This document shows, piece after piece, positions 34,631 to 43,721 of a stretch of 64,000 nt of DNA. This stretch comes from CAYQJL01 sp964612295 (GTDB lineage: Bacteria > Eisenbacteria > RBG-16-71-46 > CAIMUX01 > WJJG01). Location: NCBI GenBank assembly GCA_964612295.1, contig CAZTDY010000004.1, forward strand, positions 1 to 64,000, given 5' to 3'. Made by a program: the position numbers and the translations under genes. The notes under the pieces were generated by a model. The model saw only the letters and a list, made by a program, of their open reading frames with translations. It searched no databases and was not told the DNA's origin. Position 1 is the stretch's first letter, and each line of letters starts with the position of its first letter.

Positions 34631-37600
34631 ATGCTTCGCATTGATGGGTCCCGGCTCATTTCCTTCCTGCTCGTGGCGATCTTCTCGGGATGTCTGGGGG
34701 CGCCTTTGGCATCCGCGTCCGAAGACCTGAACATCGGCGAGGTCACCAACATCGAGATTCTGGGGGGCGGCAAGACCCAACCCTCCGTGCAGGTGATCGA
34801 GGAAACCGCCGGCGGCCTGACTCTCGAGTTCGAGCTTCCCTCTCTGCGGTCGCAGTCCATGGACTTCGAGGGCGCCAGTTATCAGGCTCTGGAGATCGAG
34901 GGTGGGGGCGAAGCCGGTCACGCGGGAGAGCCCTTGCTGCCGACCTTCTCTCGGTTCATTCAGGTTCCCGCCGAAAGCGGCATTACGATCGAGGTGCTAT
35001 CCACCGATACCCGAGTGATCAAGCACATCCTCCCTCTGCCTGTACAACCTGCCGAGGCGGACGGATTCACCAAAGATGAGGCGATCTACGCGGGTCAAGA
35101 CTACGGCTCGACGCCCCTCGCCCAGGTGGGCGGTCCGGTGATCGCCCGCGATCTGCGACTCGTACCGGTGACCTTCTCGCCCGTCAGGTGCAATCCGAGC
35201 AGCCGGAGCATCGAGGTTGCCGGGCGCATCACCGTGCAGGTGACCTTCGACGGACAGGACGGGCGCAATGTGAAACAGGGACATCATCGCACTCTGTCGC
35301 GTTCTTTCGACCAGATGTACCGGCACCTGGTGGTCAACTACGGCGGTGCCCGCGTCGATCAGACGGTCGGATTGGGAAGCTATGTCATCATCTGCCCCGA
35401 TGACGCCGAGGCCGTGCAGACGCTCCAGCCGCTGGTCGAGTGGCGGGCGCGCAAAGGGTACGATGTGACGTTGGTCACAACCGCGGAGACAGGAATCTCC
35501 GCCAATGAGATTCGCGCCTGGCTGATCAACGCGTATGAGACCTGGGAGAATCCTCCCGAGTATATCGCCCTGGTGGGAGACACCGGCGGCTCGATCGCGA
35601 TCCCCCACTTCAGCCAAAGCGGTGGCCCCACCGACCACGACTACTGCCAGCTGGACGGCGACGACCTGTTGGCCGATGCGCACGTGGGGCGCATCAGCGT
35701 GACCTCGATCGATGAGCTCGAGCTCTATGTCGACAAGATCGTGAACTATGAAAGCAACCCCACTCAGGGTGACGCCGGTTGGCGTTCGCGCGCCTGTGTT
35801 GTTGGCGATCCATCGTCTTCGGGACCCACGACGATCCAGTCCATGCAGTGGCTCAAGGATCGCCTGCTCGACTGGGGTTATTCGCGGGTGGACACCGTAT
35901 TCAGTTCCCCATTCGTCACGCTGATGCGCTACAGCCTGGAAAACGGGGTCGGCGTGTTTGCGTATCGCGGCTACTGGGGGATGAGCGGGTGGGATACCGG
36001 AGACATCCACAGCCTACAGAATGACCACATGCTGCCCTACTGTGTGAACCTGACCTGCGGTACCGGTACCTTCAACTCGGGAGAGGCGATCAGCGAGGCC
36101 TGGATTCGGGCCGGCGTCGTGGGCAGTCCCACCGGGGGTATCGCGAGCATCGGCACGGCAACCATCTTCACCCACACCCGCTACAACAATTGTATGAACT
36201 ACGGGGTCTGGCGCGCGATCTTCTGGGAGGACAACTTCCACTTCGGCGCCTCCCTCACGCGCGGGAAGTACGAGCTGTATCTGAACTACCAGGAGTGGGA
36301 TCCGGTCGGCGCTCGGGACTTCACCCACTGGAACAACCTGATGGGCGATCCGGGCGGCGAGATGTGGACCAATACGCCGCAGTCAATGGCGGTCAGCCAC
36401 GATACCGAGATCGCATTGGGAACCAATGTCATCCGCGTTCAAGCGACCAGCGGCGGATACCCGCTGGCGGGAGTCTACGTGCATCTCTGGCGGGATGGGG
36501 ATGTTCAGATGGGGGCCTATACCGGCCCGGACGGCTTCGCCGAGATCCCCTTCGGCGCTCAGGCGACGGGCGATGTGTATCTCACCGGATCCAAGCATGA
36601 CTACGCCCCCTATCTGGCGACGCTCACGGTTGTCGATCCGGATCAGTATGTCACCTACGAATCGCACGTGATTGATGATGACGACCTGGGCGACAGCAGC
36701 GGCAACAGCGACGGACAGGCCAATCCGCTGGAGGTGATCGAGCTTCCGGTGCAAGTTCGCAATGCGGGATTCCTGCTGGCAGACGACGTGATCGGAACGC
36801 TGTCGACAAACGACCCCTATGTCACCATCCACGACAACAGCGAGACCTTCGGGTCCATCGGCGGTGGCGCCAGCGCCTGGTCGGCCGAGGACTACGACAT
36901 CTCCATCGCAGCCGGGGCGCCCGACGGACACCAGATCTCGCTCGGCCTCACCCTCGCTTCGGGAGCGGCGGACTGGTACTCCATCATCCAGTTTCCGATC
37001 GCAGCGGCGGCCTTCGACTTCGGGGGCTACACCACGGGCGGCTTTGGAGAGCAGATCGACCCCGGGGAGTCCGGAACGATTGCGGTGACCTTGGTCAACG
37101 GCGGCAGCGCATCCGGACAGGATGTCACCGCGACCTTGCTCTCGGCCAGTACCTGGGTCCAGGTGACCGACGATGACGGGTCCTTCGGAGAGATCCTCCC
37201 CGGCGGATCCGCAACGAACAGCGCTCGTCCTTTTGGCATCGACGTCTCGCCCGGGTGCTTCAACGGTCACCTCGCTCCCATGTCACTCCTGATTGATTTC
37301 TCGGGGGGAGCCCGAGATACGGTGCACTTCGTCATCGAGGTGTCTACGCACAGCACCACGGATCCCACCGGGCCGTGTGAATACGGTTATTTCGCCTTCG
37401 ACAACGGAGACACCGGATACCCGGAGGCACCCACCTATGAGTGGGTCGAGATTGCCTCCAATCAGGGCGGGCCCGGTACCTCATTGGGCCTCTCCGACTT
37501 CGGGTTCGGCCAGGATGACGTGATCACGGTCGATCTTCCCTTCACGTTTACCTACTACGGAGAGACCTTCACCCGGGCCAGCATCTGTTCGAACGGATGG

Positions 37601-39493
37601 CTGTGCATGGGATCGACCTGGCTGGTGAACTACCGGAACTGGAACATCCCCTGCGCGGGTGCGCCACCCTATCTGATCGCGCCGATGTGGGACAACCTCC
37701 AGCAGGACGGCAACGATCAGGTCTACCACTGGTACGACGCGGACAATCACCGCTACATCGTCCAGTGGAGTCGCCTGGAGAACAACTATTCCGGATCGGC
37801 GATCAGCAATTTCGAAGCCATTCTCTACGACCAGGAGTACTACCCCACGGAAACGGGGGATGGGGCGATTCTCTTCCAGTACGAGACGTTCAACAACCCG
37901 GACGCCCTTCAGCACTACTCGACGATCGGCATTCAGAACGGCGACAATTCGACCGGTGTGATGTACGGATACTTCAACTCCTACAATGCCGGCGCGGCCC
38001 CCATCTCAAGCGGGACCGCGATTCAGTTTGTGCCCGTGGCCAATGTGCCCCGGGGCACGCTCACCGGAAACGTGGTGAGTTTGACCGCCGGAGGCGCTCC
38101 GCTCGAGGGGGCCGAAGTGCGGATCGTGGAGAGTGGCCACACCTTCGTCACCGGCGCAGATGGCGGTTACGAAGGCGTGGTTCCCACCGGAACCTACACA
38201 CTGGTGGCCGACCATCAGAGTTTCCAGGCGGATACCGCCTACGGCGTACCGATCATTGAGGATCAGGTCACGACCCGCAGCTTCGCGCTCACCGATAACG
38301 TTGGCCCTCTGTTCTCCGGCACCACCCAGCTGCAAAACACGGGTGACGAGCAAGGCCCGTACGTTGTGCAGACGACCGTCTCCGAGTTCTCGGGGATTGA
38401 CGAGCTCAGCTTGCACTATCGTACCTTGATCACCGAGTGGACATCGGTCCCCATGACTGACCTGGGTGGCGGGTTCTACCAAGGAGAGATTCCGGGTCAC
38501 CCCATGAATAGCACCGTATTCTATTACCTCTACGGGCTGGACATCGGGGGCAACGAGAGCTTTGACCCGCCGGACGCGCCGGATGACCTCTACCAGTTCT
38601 ACGTTCTCATGCCGGTGGTGGCGAACGAGTTCGAAGACGGCGCGGGCGATTGGGTTCACGAGGAGGTCACGGGCTCGTACTTCGTCGACCAATGGCATCT
38701 CAGCACGCAGCGGAATCACACCGCCGAAGGAACCACCGCCTGGAAGTTCGGCGATGAGGCCGGCGGCGACTACTCGAGCTTCTCGGACGGCGCACTGATG
38801 ACGCCGGCCTTTGAGCTGAGCAGCAATGCCACCGTGAGGTTCTGGCACTGGATGGATGCCGAGATCAGCGTATCCTATCCGGACTATGCGTACGACGGCG
38901 GGGTGGTCGAGGTATCCGTGGACGGCGGTCCCTGGACCCAGCTCACGCCGGAGGACGGCTACCCCTACCTGATCCGAGAGCGGATGAACCCGGGCCCCTT
39001 CCCGCAAAACACCCCCGTTTTCTCCGGCACCCATGACTGGGAAGAGGAGACCATTCAGCTGGTCGGCCTGACCGGAACCATCCAGATCCGGTTCCGCTTC
39101 GGCAGTGACAGCGATGGAGAGGCGGAGGGCTGGTATGTCGACGATGTGCTGATTCTGGGGACCCAGCCGGACTTTTCAGATGGCCAGGAGCTTCCGCTCT
39201 TGCCGGCTCAGGTCGGGCTTCACCAGAACCGGCCCAACCCGTTCCGGGCCGGAAGTGGCACCACCCTGATCCAGTTCGATTTGCCGACTAGCCAGCCGGT
39301 CCGTCTGCAGATCCTGGACGTGAGCGGGCGACTCGTTCGCTCTCTGCTCGACGGCCCAACGGCATCCGGCTTTCACGCGGTTCGGTGGGACGGACACAAC
39401 GAACGTGGAGAGCAGGTGGACAGTGGGGTGTACTTCTACGTTTTGACGACCAGAAGAGAGGAAGCCGCCCGGCAGATCCTGCTTCTCAGATAG
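34631..39493 (+). CDS. Large secreted C25 (gingipain-like) peptidase-family protein with FlgD-like C-terminal domain
   Basis: 1,620 aa; TAGGAGG lies 5 bases before the ATG. Signal peptide to about 29, then a propeptide-like region. The C25 core is about 250-600 (SYVIICPDDAE, YIALVGDTGG, VGRISVTS). Where gingipains have the catalytic GHG, this protein reads YRGYWGMSGW (445-454), so the His appears replaced by Tyr448; the Cys counterpart is in NLTCGTGTF (Cys476). Further regions look like Ig-like, a globular SNGWLCMG domain, a carboxypeptidase-regulatory repeat (about 1135-1215) and a MAM/immune-inhibitor-like domain. A FlgD/Por-secretion-like domain (NRPNPFRAGS...VYFYVL) closes it. It ends 3 bases from the convergent prfA stop. 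Confidence 0.84.
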   Translation: MLRIDGSRLISFLLVAIFSGCLGAPLASASEDLNIGEVTNIEILGGGKTQPSVQVIEETAGGLTLEFELPSLRSQSMDFEGASYQALEIEGGGEAGHAGEPLLPTFSRFIQVPAESGITIEVLSTDTRVIKHILPLPVQPAEADGFTKDEAIYAGQDYGSTPLAQVGGPVIARDLRLVPVTFSPVRCNPSSRSIEVAGRITVQVTFDGQDGRNVKQGHHRTLSRSFDQMYRHLVVNYGGARVDQTVGLGSYVIICPDDAEAVQTLQPLVEWRARKGYDVTLVTTAETGISANEIRAWLINAYETWENPPEYIALVGDTGGSIAIPHFSQSGGPTDHDYCQLDGDDLLADAHVGRISVTSIDELELYVDKIVNYESNPTQGDAGWRSRACVVGDPSSSGPTTIQSMQWLKDRLLDWGYSRVDTVFSSPFVTLMRYSLENGVGVFAYRGYWGMSGWDTGDIHSLQNDHMLPYCVNLTCGTGTFNSGEAISEAWIRAGVVGSPTGGIASIGTATIFTHTRYNNCMNYGVWRAIFWEDNFHFGASLTRGKYELYLNYQEWDPVGARDFTHWNNLMGDPGGEMWTNTPQSMAVSHDTEIALGTNVIRVQATSGGYPLAGVYVHLWRDGDVQMGAYTGPDGFAEIPFGAQATGDVYLTGSKHDYAPYLATLTVVDPDQYVTYESHVIDDDDLGDSSGNSDGQANPLEVIELPVQVRNAGFLLADDVIGTLSTNDPYVTIHDNSETFGSIGGGASAWSAEDYDISIAAGAPDGHQISLGLTLASGAADWYSIIQFPIAAAAFDFGGYTTGGFGEQIDPGESGTIAVTLVNGGSASGQDVTATLLSASTWVQVTDDDGSFGEILPGGSATNSARPFGIDVSPGCFNGHLAPMSLLIDFSGGARDTVHFVIEVSTHSTTDPTGPCEYGYFAFDNGDTGYPEAPTYEWVEIASNQGGPGTSLGLSDFGFGQDDVITVDLPFTFTYYGETFTRASICSNGWLCMGSTWLVNYRNWNIPCAGAPPYLIAPMWDNLQQDGNDQVYHWYDADNHRYIVQWSRLENNYSGSAISNFEAILYDQEYYPTETGDGAILFQYETFNNPDALQHYSTIGIQNGDNSTGVMYGYFNSYNAGAAPISSGTAIQFVPVANVPRGTLTGNVVSLTAGGAPLEGAEVRIVESGHTFVTGADGGYEGVVPTGTYTLVADHQSFQADTAYGVPIIEDQVTTRSFALTDNVGPLFSGTTQLQNTGDEQGPYVVQTTVSEFSGIDELSLHYRTLITEWTSVPMTDLGGGFYQGEIPGHPMNSTVFYYLYGLDIGGNESFDPPDAPDDLYQFYVLMPVVANEFEDGAGDWVHEEVTGSYFVDQWHLSTQRNHTAEGTTAWKFGDEAGGDYSSFSDGALMTPAFELSSNATVRFWHWMDAEISVSYPDYAYDGGVVEVSVDGGPWTQLTPEDGYPYLIRERMNPGPFPQNTPVFSGTHDWEEETIQLVGLTGTIQIRFRFGSDSDGEAEGWYVDDVLILGTQPDFSDGQELPLLPAQVGLHQNRPNPFRAGSGTTLIQFDLPTSQPVRLQILDVSGRLVRSLLDGPTASGFHAVRWDGHNERGEQVDSGVYFYVLTTRREEAARQILLLR

Positions 39494-39496
39494 GGT

Positions 39497-40582
39497 CTAC
39501 TCGATCGCCCCGCGCTTCAGCTTCTCCTCGGTGTCTGCCACGCGGAGGGCCCCGAGCATGTCATCGATTTCACCCTCGATGAAGCGATCGAGGCTGTAGA
39601 GGGTCAAACTGATGCGATGGTCGGTGATTCGGCCTTGGGGGAAGTTGTAGGTGCGGATCTTGGCACTGCGGTCGCCCGTCGAGACCATGCTTCGACGGAC
39701 TTCGGTCATTTCCTTCTCGCGCTCCTGTCTATCGCGGTCCTGGAGCTTCGCCAGCATCACTTTCATGGCCTTGGCCTTGTTCTTCAGCTGCGAGCGCTCA
39801 TCCTGACATTGCACGACAATGCCGGTCGGCAGGTGAGTGAGGCGAACAGCTGAATCGGTCGTATTCACGCTCTGGCCGCCAGGACCGGACGAACGATAAA
39901 CGTCGACCTTCAACTCGTCCCTATTCAGTTCAACCTCGACCTCTTCCGCTTCCGGCATGACCGCCACACTGGCCGCCGAGGTGTGGATGCGACCCGACGC
40001 TTCCGTGGTCGGAACCCGCTGCACGCGGTGAACACCACCCTCAAAGCGCATGGCGCCATATGCTCCCTCGCCTTCGAGGGCGAACGTCATTTCCTTCATC
40101 CCGCCCAGGTCGGTTCGGTTCGAGGTAAGGATTTCGAGCTTGAAGCCCTTCCGTTCGGCGAATTTCGAGTACATCCGAAACAGGTCGGCAGCAAAGAGAG
40201 TCGCTTCCTCGCCTCCGGTGCCGGCCCGAATCTCAACGATGGCGTCCTTGTCATCGTCCGGATCGTGCGGAACGAGAAGGAGTTTCAGCTCTTCACGCCA
40301 CTTTTCCTCTTCGGCCTCGAGTTCCTCGAGTTCTGCTTTGGCGAAGGCGATGAGCTCTTCATCTCCAGAGTGCGCGATGATCTCCTTGGCTTCCTGATAG
40401 GCGTCCAGGGCCTTCCGATACGACTCCATCCCCTTCATCACCTTGTCGAGCCGCGAGTGCTCCCGACCGATCTTCTTCATCGTCCGTGCGTCGGAGAGAA
40501 TCTTCGGATCGGACATCTGCTGGCTCAGGCTATCGAAGCGGACTTGGAGTTCGTCGTAGGATTTGAGGAGATCGGAGCCCAT
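39497..40582 (-). CDS. prfA: Peptide chain release factor 1
   Basis: 361 aa, the usual RF1 length. AGAGGTAC precedes the ATG. The GGQ motif is in SSGPGGQSVNTTDSAVRLTHLPTG, RVPTTEASGRIHTSAASVAVMPE is the conserved core, and RTYNFPQGRITDHRISLT is present. RF1 reads UAA and UAG. The RF1 rather than RF2 assignment rests on the N-terminal length and the absence of the RF2 programmed frameshift. It follows rpmE after an intrinsic terminator, so it probably has extra transcription of its own. Confidence 0.96.
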   Translation of the reverse strand: MGSDLLKSYDELQVRFDSLSQQMSDPKILSDARTMKKIGREHSRLDKVMKGMESYRKALDAYQEAKEIIAHSGDEELIAFAKAELEELEAEEEKWREELKLLLVPHDPDDDKDAIVEIRAGTGGEEATLFAADLFRMYSKFAERKGFKLEILTSNRTDLGGMKEMTFALEGEGAYGAMRFEGGVHRVQRVPTTEASGRIHTSAASVAVMPEAEEVEVELNRDELKVDVYRSSGPGGQSVNTTDSAVRLTHLPTGIVVQCQDERSQLKNKAKAMKVMLAKLQDRDRQEREKEMTEVRRSMVSTGDRSAKIRTYNFPQGRITDHRISLTLYSLDRFIEGEIDDMLGALRVADTEEKLKRGAIE

Positions 40583-40609
40583 GGAGAGTACCTCTTGTTT
40601 CGCGAACAG

Positions 40610-40644
40610 AAAACCGCCCGGACTCCGCGAGGGGTTCCGGGCGG
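40610..40644 (-). terminator. Intrinsic terminator after rpmE
   Basis: On the minus strand a stem CCGCCCGGA / TCCGGGCGG with an inner paired part and TCGC loop is followed by TTTTCTGTT. It lies between the rpmE stop and the prfA start. Confidence 0.72.
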
Positions 40645-40660
40645 ACGTCCTGATCGGATG

Positions 40661-40933
40661 CTACTGCTCGGCGGACTCGACGGGCTCGGCGGCCTTGGCT
40701 GTTTCCTCGACCGGCTCCGGCTTCTCCGCCGTCTTCTTCCCGTACTTCTTGTTGAAGCGCTCGACCCGGCCGGCAGTGTCGACGAGCTTCTGCTTGCCAG
40801 TGAAGAACGGATGGCAGCTCGAGCAGATTTCTACTTTGACCTCGCCCCCGGTCGTGGCCCGGGTCTCGAAGGTATTGCCGCAAACGCAGCTGACCGTGGT
40901 CTTCTGATAGTTGGGATGAATGCCCTTCTTCAT
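40661..40933 (-). CDS. rpmE: 50S ribosomal protein L31
   Basis: 90 aa from the ATG at 40933 (AGGTGAG upstream), where MKKGIHPNYQKTTVSCVCGN aligns with L31. Zinc-type (C+) form: CVCGN and ICSSCHPFFTGKQK give the four-Cys-type site. The family core ends near FNKKYG. A 23-residue Ala/Glu/Pro-rich tail follows, an extension not seen in short L31 forms. It has its own promoter overlapping the end of rho and its own terminator. Confidence 0.96.
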   Translation of the reverse strand: MKKGIHPNYQKTTVSCVCGNTFETRATTGGEVKVEICSSCHPFFTGKQKLVDTAGRVERFNKKYGKKTAEKPEPVEETAKAAEPVESAEQ

Positions 40934-41008
40934 CGTACTCACCTGTCCCTTTGACATTTGGGTTTGATGGGAGCGCCTTGGAGCCCCCCTAGGAAAATCC
41001 AAGCGGCG

Positions 41009-41017
41009 ATTATACCA
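41009..41017 (-). promoter_or_regulatory. Extended -10 promoter for rpmE
   Basis: On the minus strand TGGTATAAT (TGn plus perfect TATAAT) sits directly after the rho stop. A TTGGAA lies 19 bases upstream. It predicts a leader of about 70 bases before rpmE. Confidence 0.62.
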
Positions 41018-41018
41018 C

Positions 41019-42428
41019 CTATCCGTTCATGGATTCCAAGAACTTCTTGTTCGTCTTGGTCTTGCTCATCTTCTCGATGAGGAATTCCATGGCCTCCACG
41101 GGCTTCATCTCGCTCAGGAACTTACGTAAAACCCATATCTTACGCAGATCGCCCTCCGGAATGAGGAGGTCCTCACGCCTCGTGCCGGATCTGTTGATGT
41201 CGATGGCCGGGAAGATCCGTTTGTCGGAAATCTTGCGATCGAGCACGATTTCCATGTTACCGGTGCCCTTGAATTCCTCGAAGATGACCTCGTCCATGCG
41301 GCTTCCGGTCTCGACCAGGGCCGTCGCGCAGACGCTCAGCGACCCACCTTCTTCGATATTCCGCGCCGCGCCGAAGAACCGCTTCGGACGATGGAGCGCA
41401 TTCGAGTCGACACCACCGGAGAGGATCTTGCCGCTGTGAGGCACGACCGTGTTGTAGGCCCGCGCCAGACGGGTGATCGAATCGAGGAGAATGACGACAT
41501 CCTGCTGATGCTCGACCAGTCGCCGCGCCTTCTCGATGACCATCTCGGCCACCTGCACGTGGCGCTCGGCCGGTTCGTCGAACGTCGAGCTGATGATCTC
41601 GGCGTCAACGGTCCGCTCCATGTCGGTCACCTCTTCGGGGCGCTCGTCGATCAGGAGCACGATCAGCCGGACTTCCGGCTGGTTCTCGATAATCGCGTTG
41701 GCGATCTTCTGCAGGATGATCGTCTTACCCGCCTTGGGCGGTGACACGATCAAACCGCGCTGCCCCTTCCCGATGGGAATCAACAGATCAATGATCCGGG
41801 CCGTCAGATCGCGGGACTTCACCTCGAGCGCGAGCCGCTCTTCCGGATAAAGCGGGGTCAAATTCTCGAAGACGGTCTTCTGCTTCGCGACTTCGGGACT
41901 CTCGAAGTTGATCGCTTCCACACGCAGAAGCGCGAAGTAGCGCTCCCCGTCCTTCGGCGGACGAACCTGCCCGGAGACCGTGTCTCCCGTGCGCAGGTCA
42001 AATCGTTTGATCTGCGAAGGGGACACATAGATATCGTCGGGACTCGGCAGGTAGTTGTAGTCCGGCGAACGCAGGAAGCCATACCCTTCCGGCAACACTT
42101 CCAGGATGCCTTCGGCGAAGATCAACCCGTTGCGTTCGGTCTGCGCCTCGAGAATGCGGAACATCAGTTCCTGCTTGCGCAGTCCGGTGGCGCCCTGGAC
42201 ACCGAGATCCTGGGCGGTCTTGACGAGTGCGGTGATCGTCAGACGCTTCATCGCGGAGAGATCCATCGCCTCCGCTTCATCTGACTTCTTACTCCGCGTG
42301 CGCCGGGCAGGTGCGGGCGCCTCTTCCTTGGCCTCTTCGCCGTTGTCTTCGGGTTCTTCTACCGCATCGGCAGTCGCGGTGCTGCGGCGTTCTTTCGCGG
42401 TCGTGGATTTGGTCTGCCTGGGAGCCAT
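41019..42428 (-). CDS. rho: Transcription termination factor Rho
   Basis: 469 aa from the ATG at 42428; earlier in-frame codons have no ribosome site or family match. The first 55 residues are a low-complexity charged insert (EEPEDNGEEAKEEAPAPARR) common in high-GC bacteria. Then come the Rho N-terminal helices, the RNA-binding domain with GYGFLRSPDYNYLPSPDDIYVSPSQIKRF, and the ATPase with Walker A SPPKAGKT, VLLIDERPEEVTDM and VVILLDSITRLARAYN. It has the normal hexameric helicase layout. Confidence 0.96.
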   Translation of the reverse strand: MAPRQTKSTTAKERRSTATADAVEEPEDNGEEAKEEAPAPARRTRSKKSDEAEAMDLSAMKRLTITALVKTAQDLGVQGATGLRKQELMFRILEAQTERNGLIFAEGILEVLPEGYGFLRSPDYNYLPSPDDIYVSPSQIKRFDLRTGDTVSGQVRPPKDGERYFALLRVEAINFESPEVAKQKTVFENLTPLYPEERLALEVKSRDLTARIIDLLIPIGKGQRGLIVSPPKAGKTIILQKIANAIIENQPEVRLIVLLIDERPEEVTDMERTVDAEIISSTFDEPAERHVQVAEMVIEKARRLVEHQQDVVILLDSITRLARAYNTVVPHSGKILSGGVDSNALHRPKRFFGAARNIEEGGSLSVCATALVETGSRMDEVIFEEFKGTGNMEIVLDRKISDKRIFPAIDINRSGTRREDLLIPEGDLRKIWVLRKFLSEMKPVEAMEFLIEKMSKTKTNKKFLESMNG

Positions 42429-42641
42429 AACACCCCACTCTGTTGAAAGTGAAACAACCTGTAAAATTGGGACTTTTTTGGGAATCCGCCGGACCCGGCA
42501 TTGCCGGACTGGACCTGCCAGCAGCTCTGGATGCAAAACAACGCTGCGCTCTTGATCTCCTACACGGGTCGAGACACAGGGCAGGGACCAGCGGTGAGTT
42601 ACTGAATTGACCGGGTGAACATCGCCACCCAGGTCATGATG

Positions 42642-43694
42642 CTAGTCGAGCGCTTCAGAACTGTCAACGGGTTTTGATCGCCGCGACCGCCTTCGCACGG
42701 CCCGGCCGGCTTCTTCTATAATGCTGCCCGCCTGGGCACGTTGCCAACGCGTTAGCGTGGGCGTCTCCTGGGACAATTCGTCGGCCCACTGGCGGGCAAA
42801 CCGGCCGGATTGGATCTCACCCAGTATTTCGGCCATCGTCTTGCGAACTTGATCATTGATGATCCGGGGGCCTTGGAGGAGATCTCCAAAGAGGGCCGTC
42901 CGGCTGACTTCCGCTCGCATGCCGTCGATGCCCCGCTCACGAATCAGGTCGACGGTGAGTCCGAGTTGCTGGACGCACTCCATGTAGGCCATCTCCGGTG
43001 CGAACCCCGCGTTAACCAGCGTATCGAATGCGGCCTGCAGCAACGCGGACACTCCGCCGCAGACTACGCTTTGTTCGCCGAACAGATCGACGACGGCTTC
43101 ATCTGAAACCGATGTCTCCATCACGCCGGCACGGGTTGCACCCAGCGCGTGCGCGAGCGCGATCGCGCGGGACCGGGCCTTCCCGCTGGTGTCCTGCCAA
43201 ACGGCACAGTAGGCGGGAACCCCCTCGCCGGCGGTGAAGGCCCGCCGGACCTCCGTTCCTGGACCGCAGGGGGCCACGAGAAAGGAATCGATCCAGGGAG
43301 GCTTACGGACCGCCTCGCCGAGTTCGGTGAACTTCAGGGAGTAACCGTGGGCGAAAGCAAGGCTCGCCTTCTTCCCCGCCGACAACAGACAGGGCCCGGC
43401 GATCTCGGTCACGAACCACAAGTGATGTTCGTCCGGGAGCAGACAGAGAATCAAGTCCGCTTCGGCGAGTTCATCATTGCCAACGAGCGTGAAACTTTCC
43501 GCGCGGGCCCGAGCAGCGGATTCGCCTTCGGCACGGGCCCACACGCGGATCTGTTCGCCTGCGTCGCAATCACGCAGATTGCACGCCTGCGCCTGGCCCT
43601 GGCTGCCGTATCCGGCGACGACTATGTCGAACCCGTTCAGGGGCTCAAGCGACGCCTCCTGCGGATCTACCCATCGAGCTGGCGTTGTGCGCAT
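42642..43694 (-). CDS. Ketol-acid reductoisomerase-like (IlvC family) protein with altered active site
   Basis: 350 aa. N-terminal Rossmann domain with GYGSQGQA (28-35), LAFAHGYSLKF (His116), and C-terminal all-helical domain with DLFGEQSVVCGG and APEMAYMEC. Two metal-ligand positions (Asp203, Glu207) and Glu239 are present. However the lysine of the usual APK(A/G)PG is Cys143 in VAPCGPG, and the second helical-domain Glu (ECLHE in KARI) is Gln243 (ECVQQ). No ilvB, ilvN or ilvD is near. It lies 27 bases after a TPR lipoprotein gene. It may not make branched-chain amino acids. The comparison is from memory of KARI sequences. Confidence 0.78.
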   Translation of the reverse strand: MRTTPARWVDPQEASLEPLNGFDIVVAGYGSQGQAQACNLRDCDAGEQIRVWARAEGESAARARAESFTLVGNDELAEADLILCLLPDEHHLWFVTEIAGPCLLSAGKKASLAFAHGYSLKFTELGEAVRKPPWIDSFLVAPCGPGTEVRRAFTAGEGVPAYCAVWQDTSGKARSRAIALAHALGATRAGVMETSVSDEAVVDLFGEQSVVCGGVSALLQAAFDTLVNAGFAPEMAYMECVQQLGLTVDLIRERGIDGMRAEVSRTALFGDLLQGPRIINDQVRKTMAEILGEIQSGRFARQWADELSQETPTLTRWQRAQAGSIIEEAGRAVRRRSRRSKPVDSSEALD

Positions 43695-43721
43695 AGAGTC
43701 TCTGCGAATTGCGTAAGAGGG

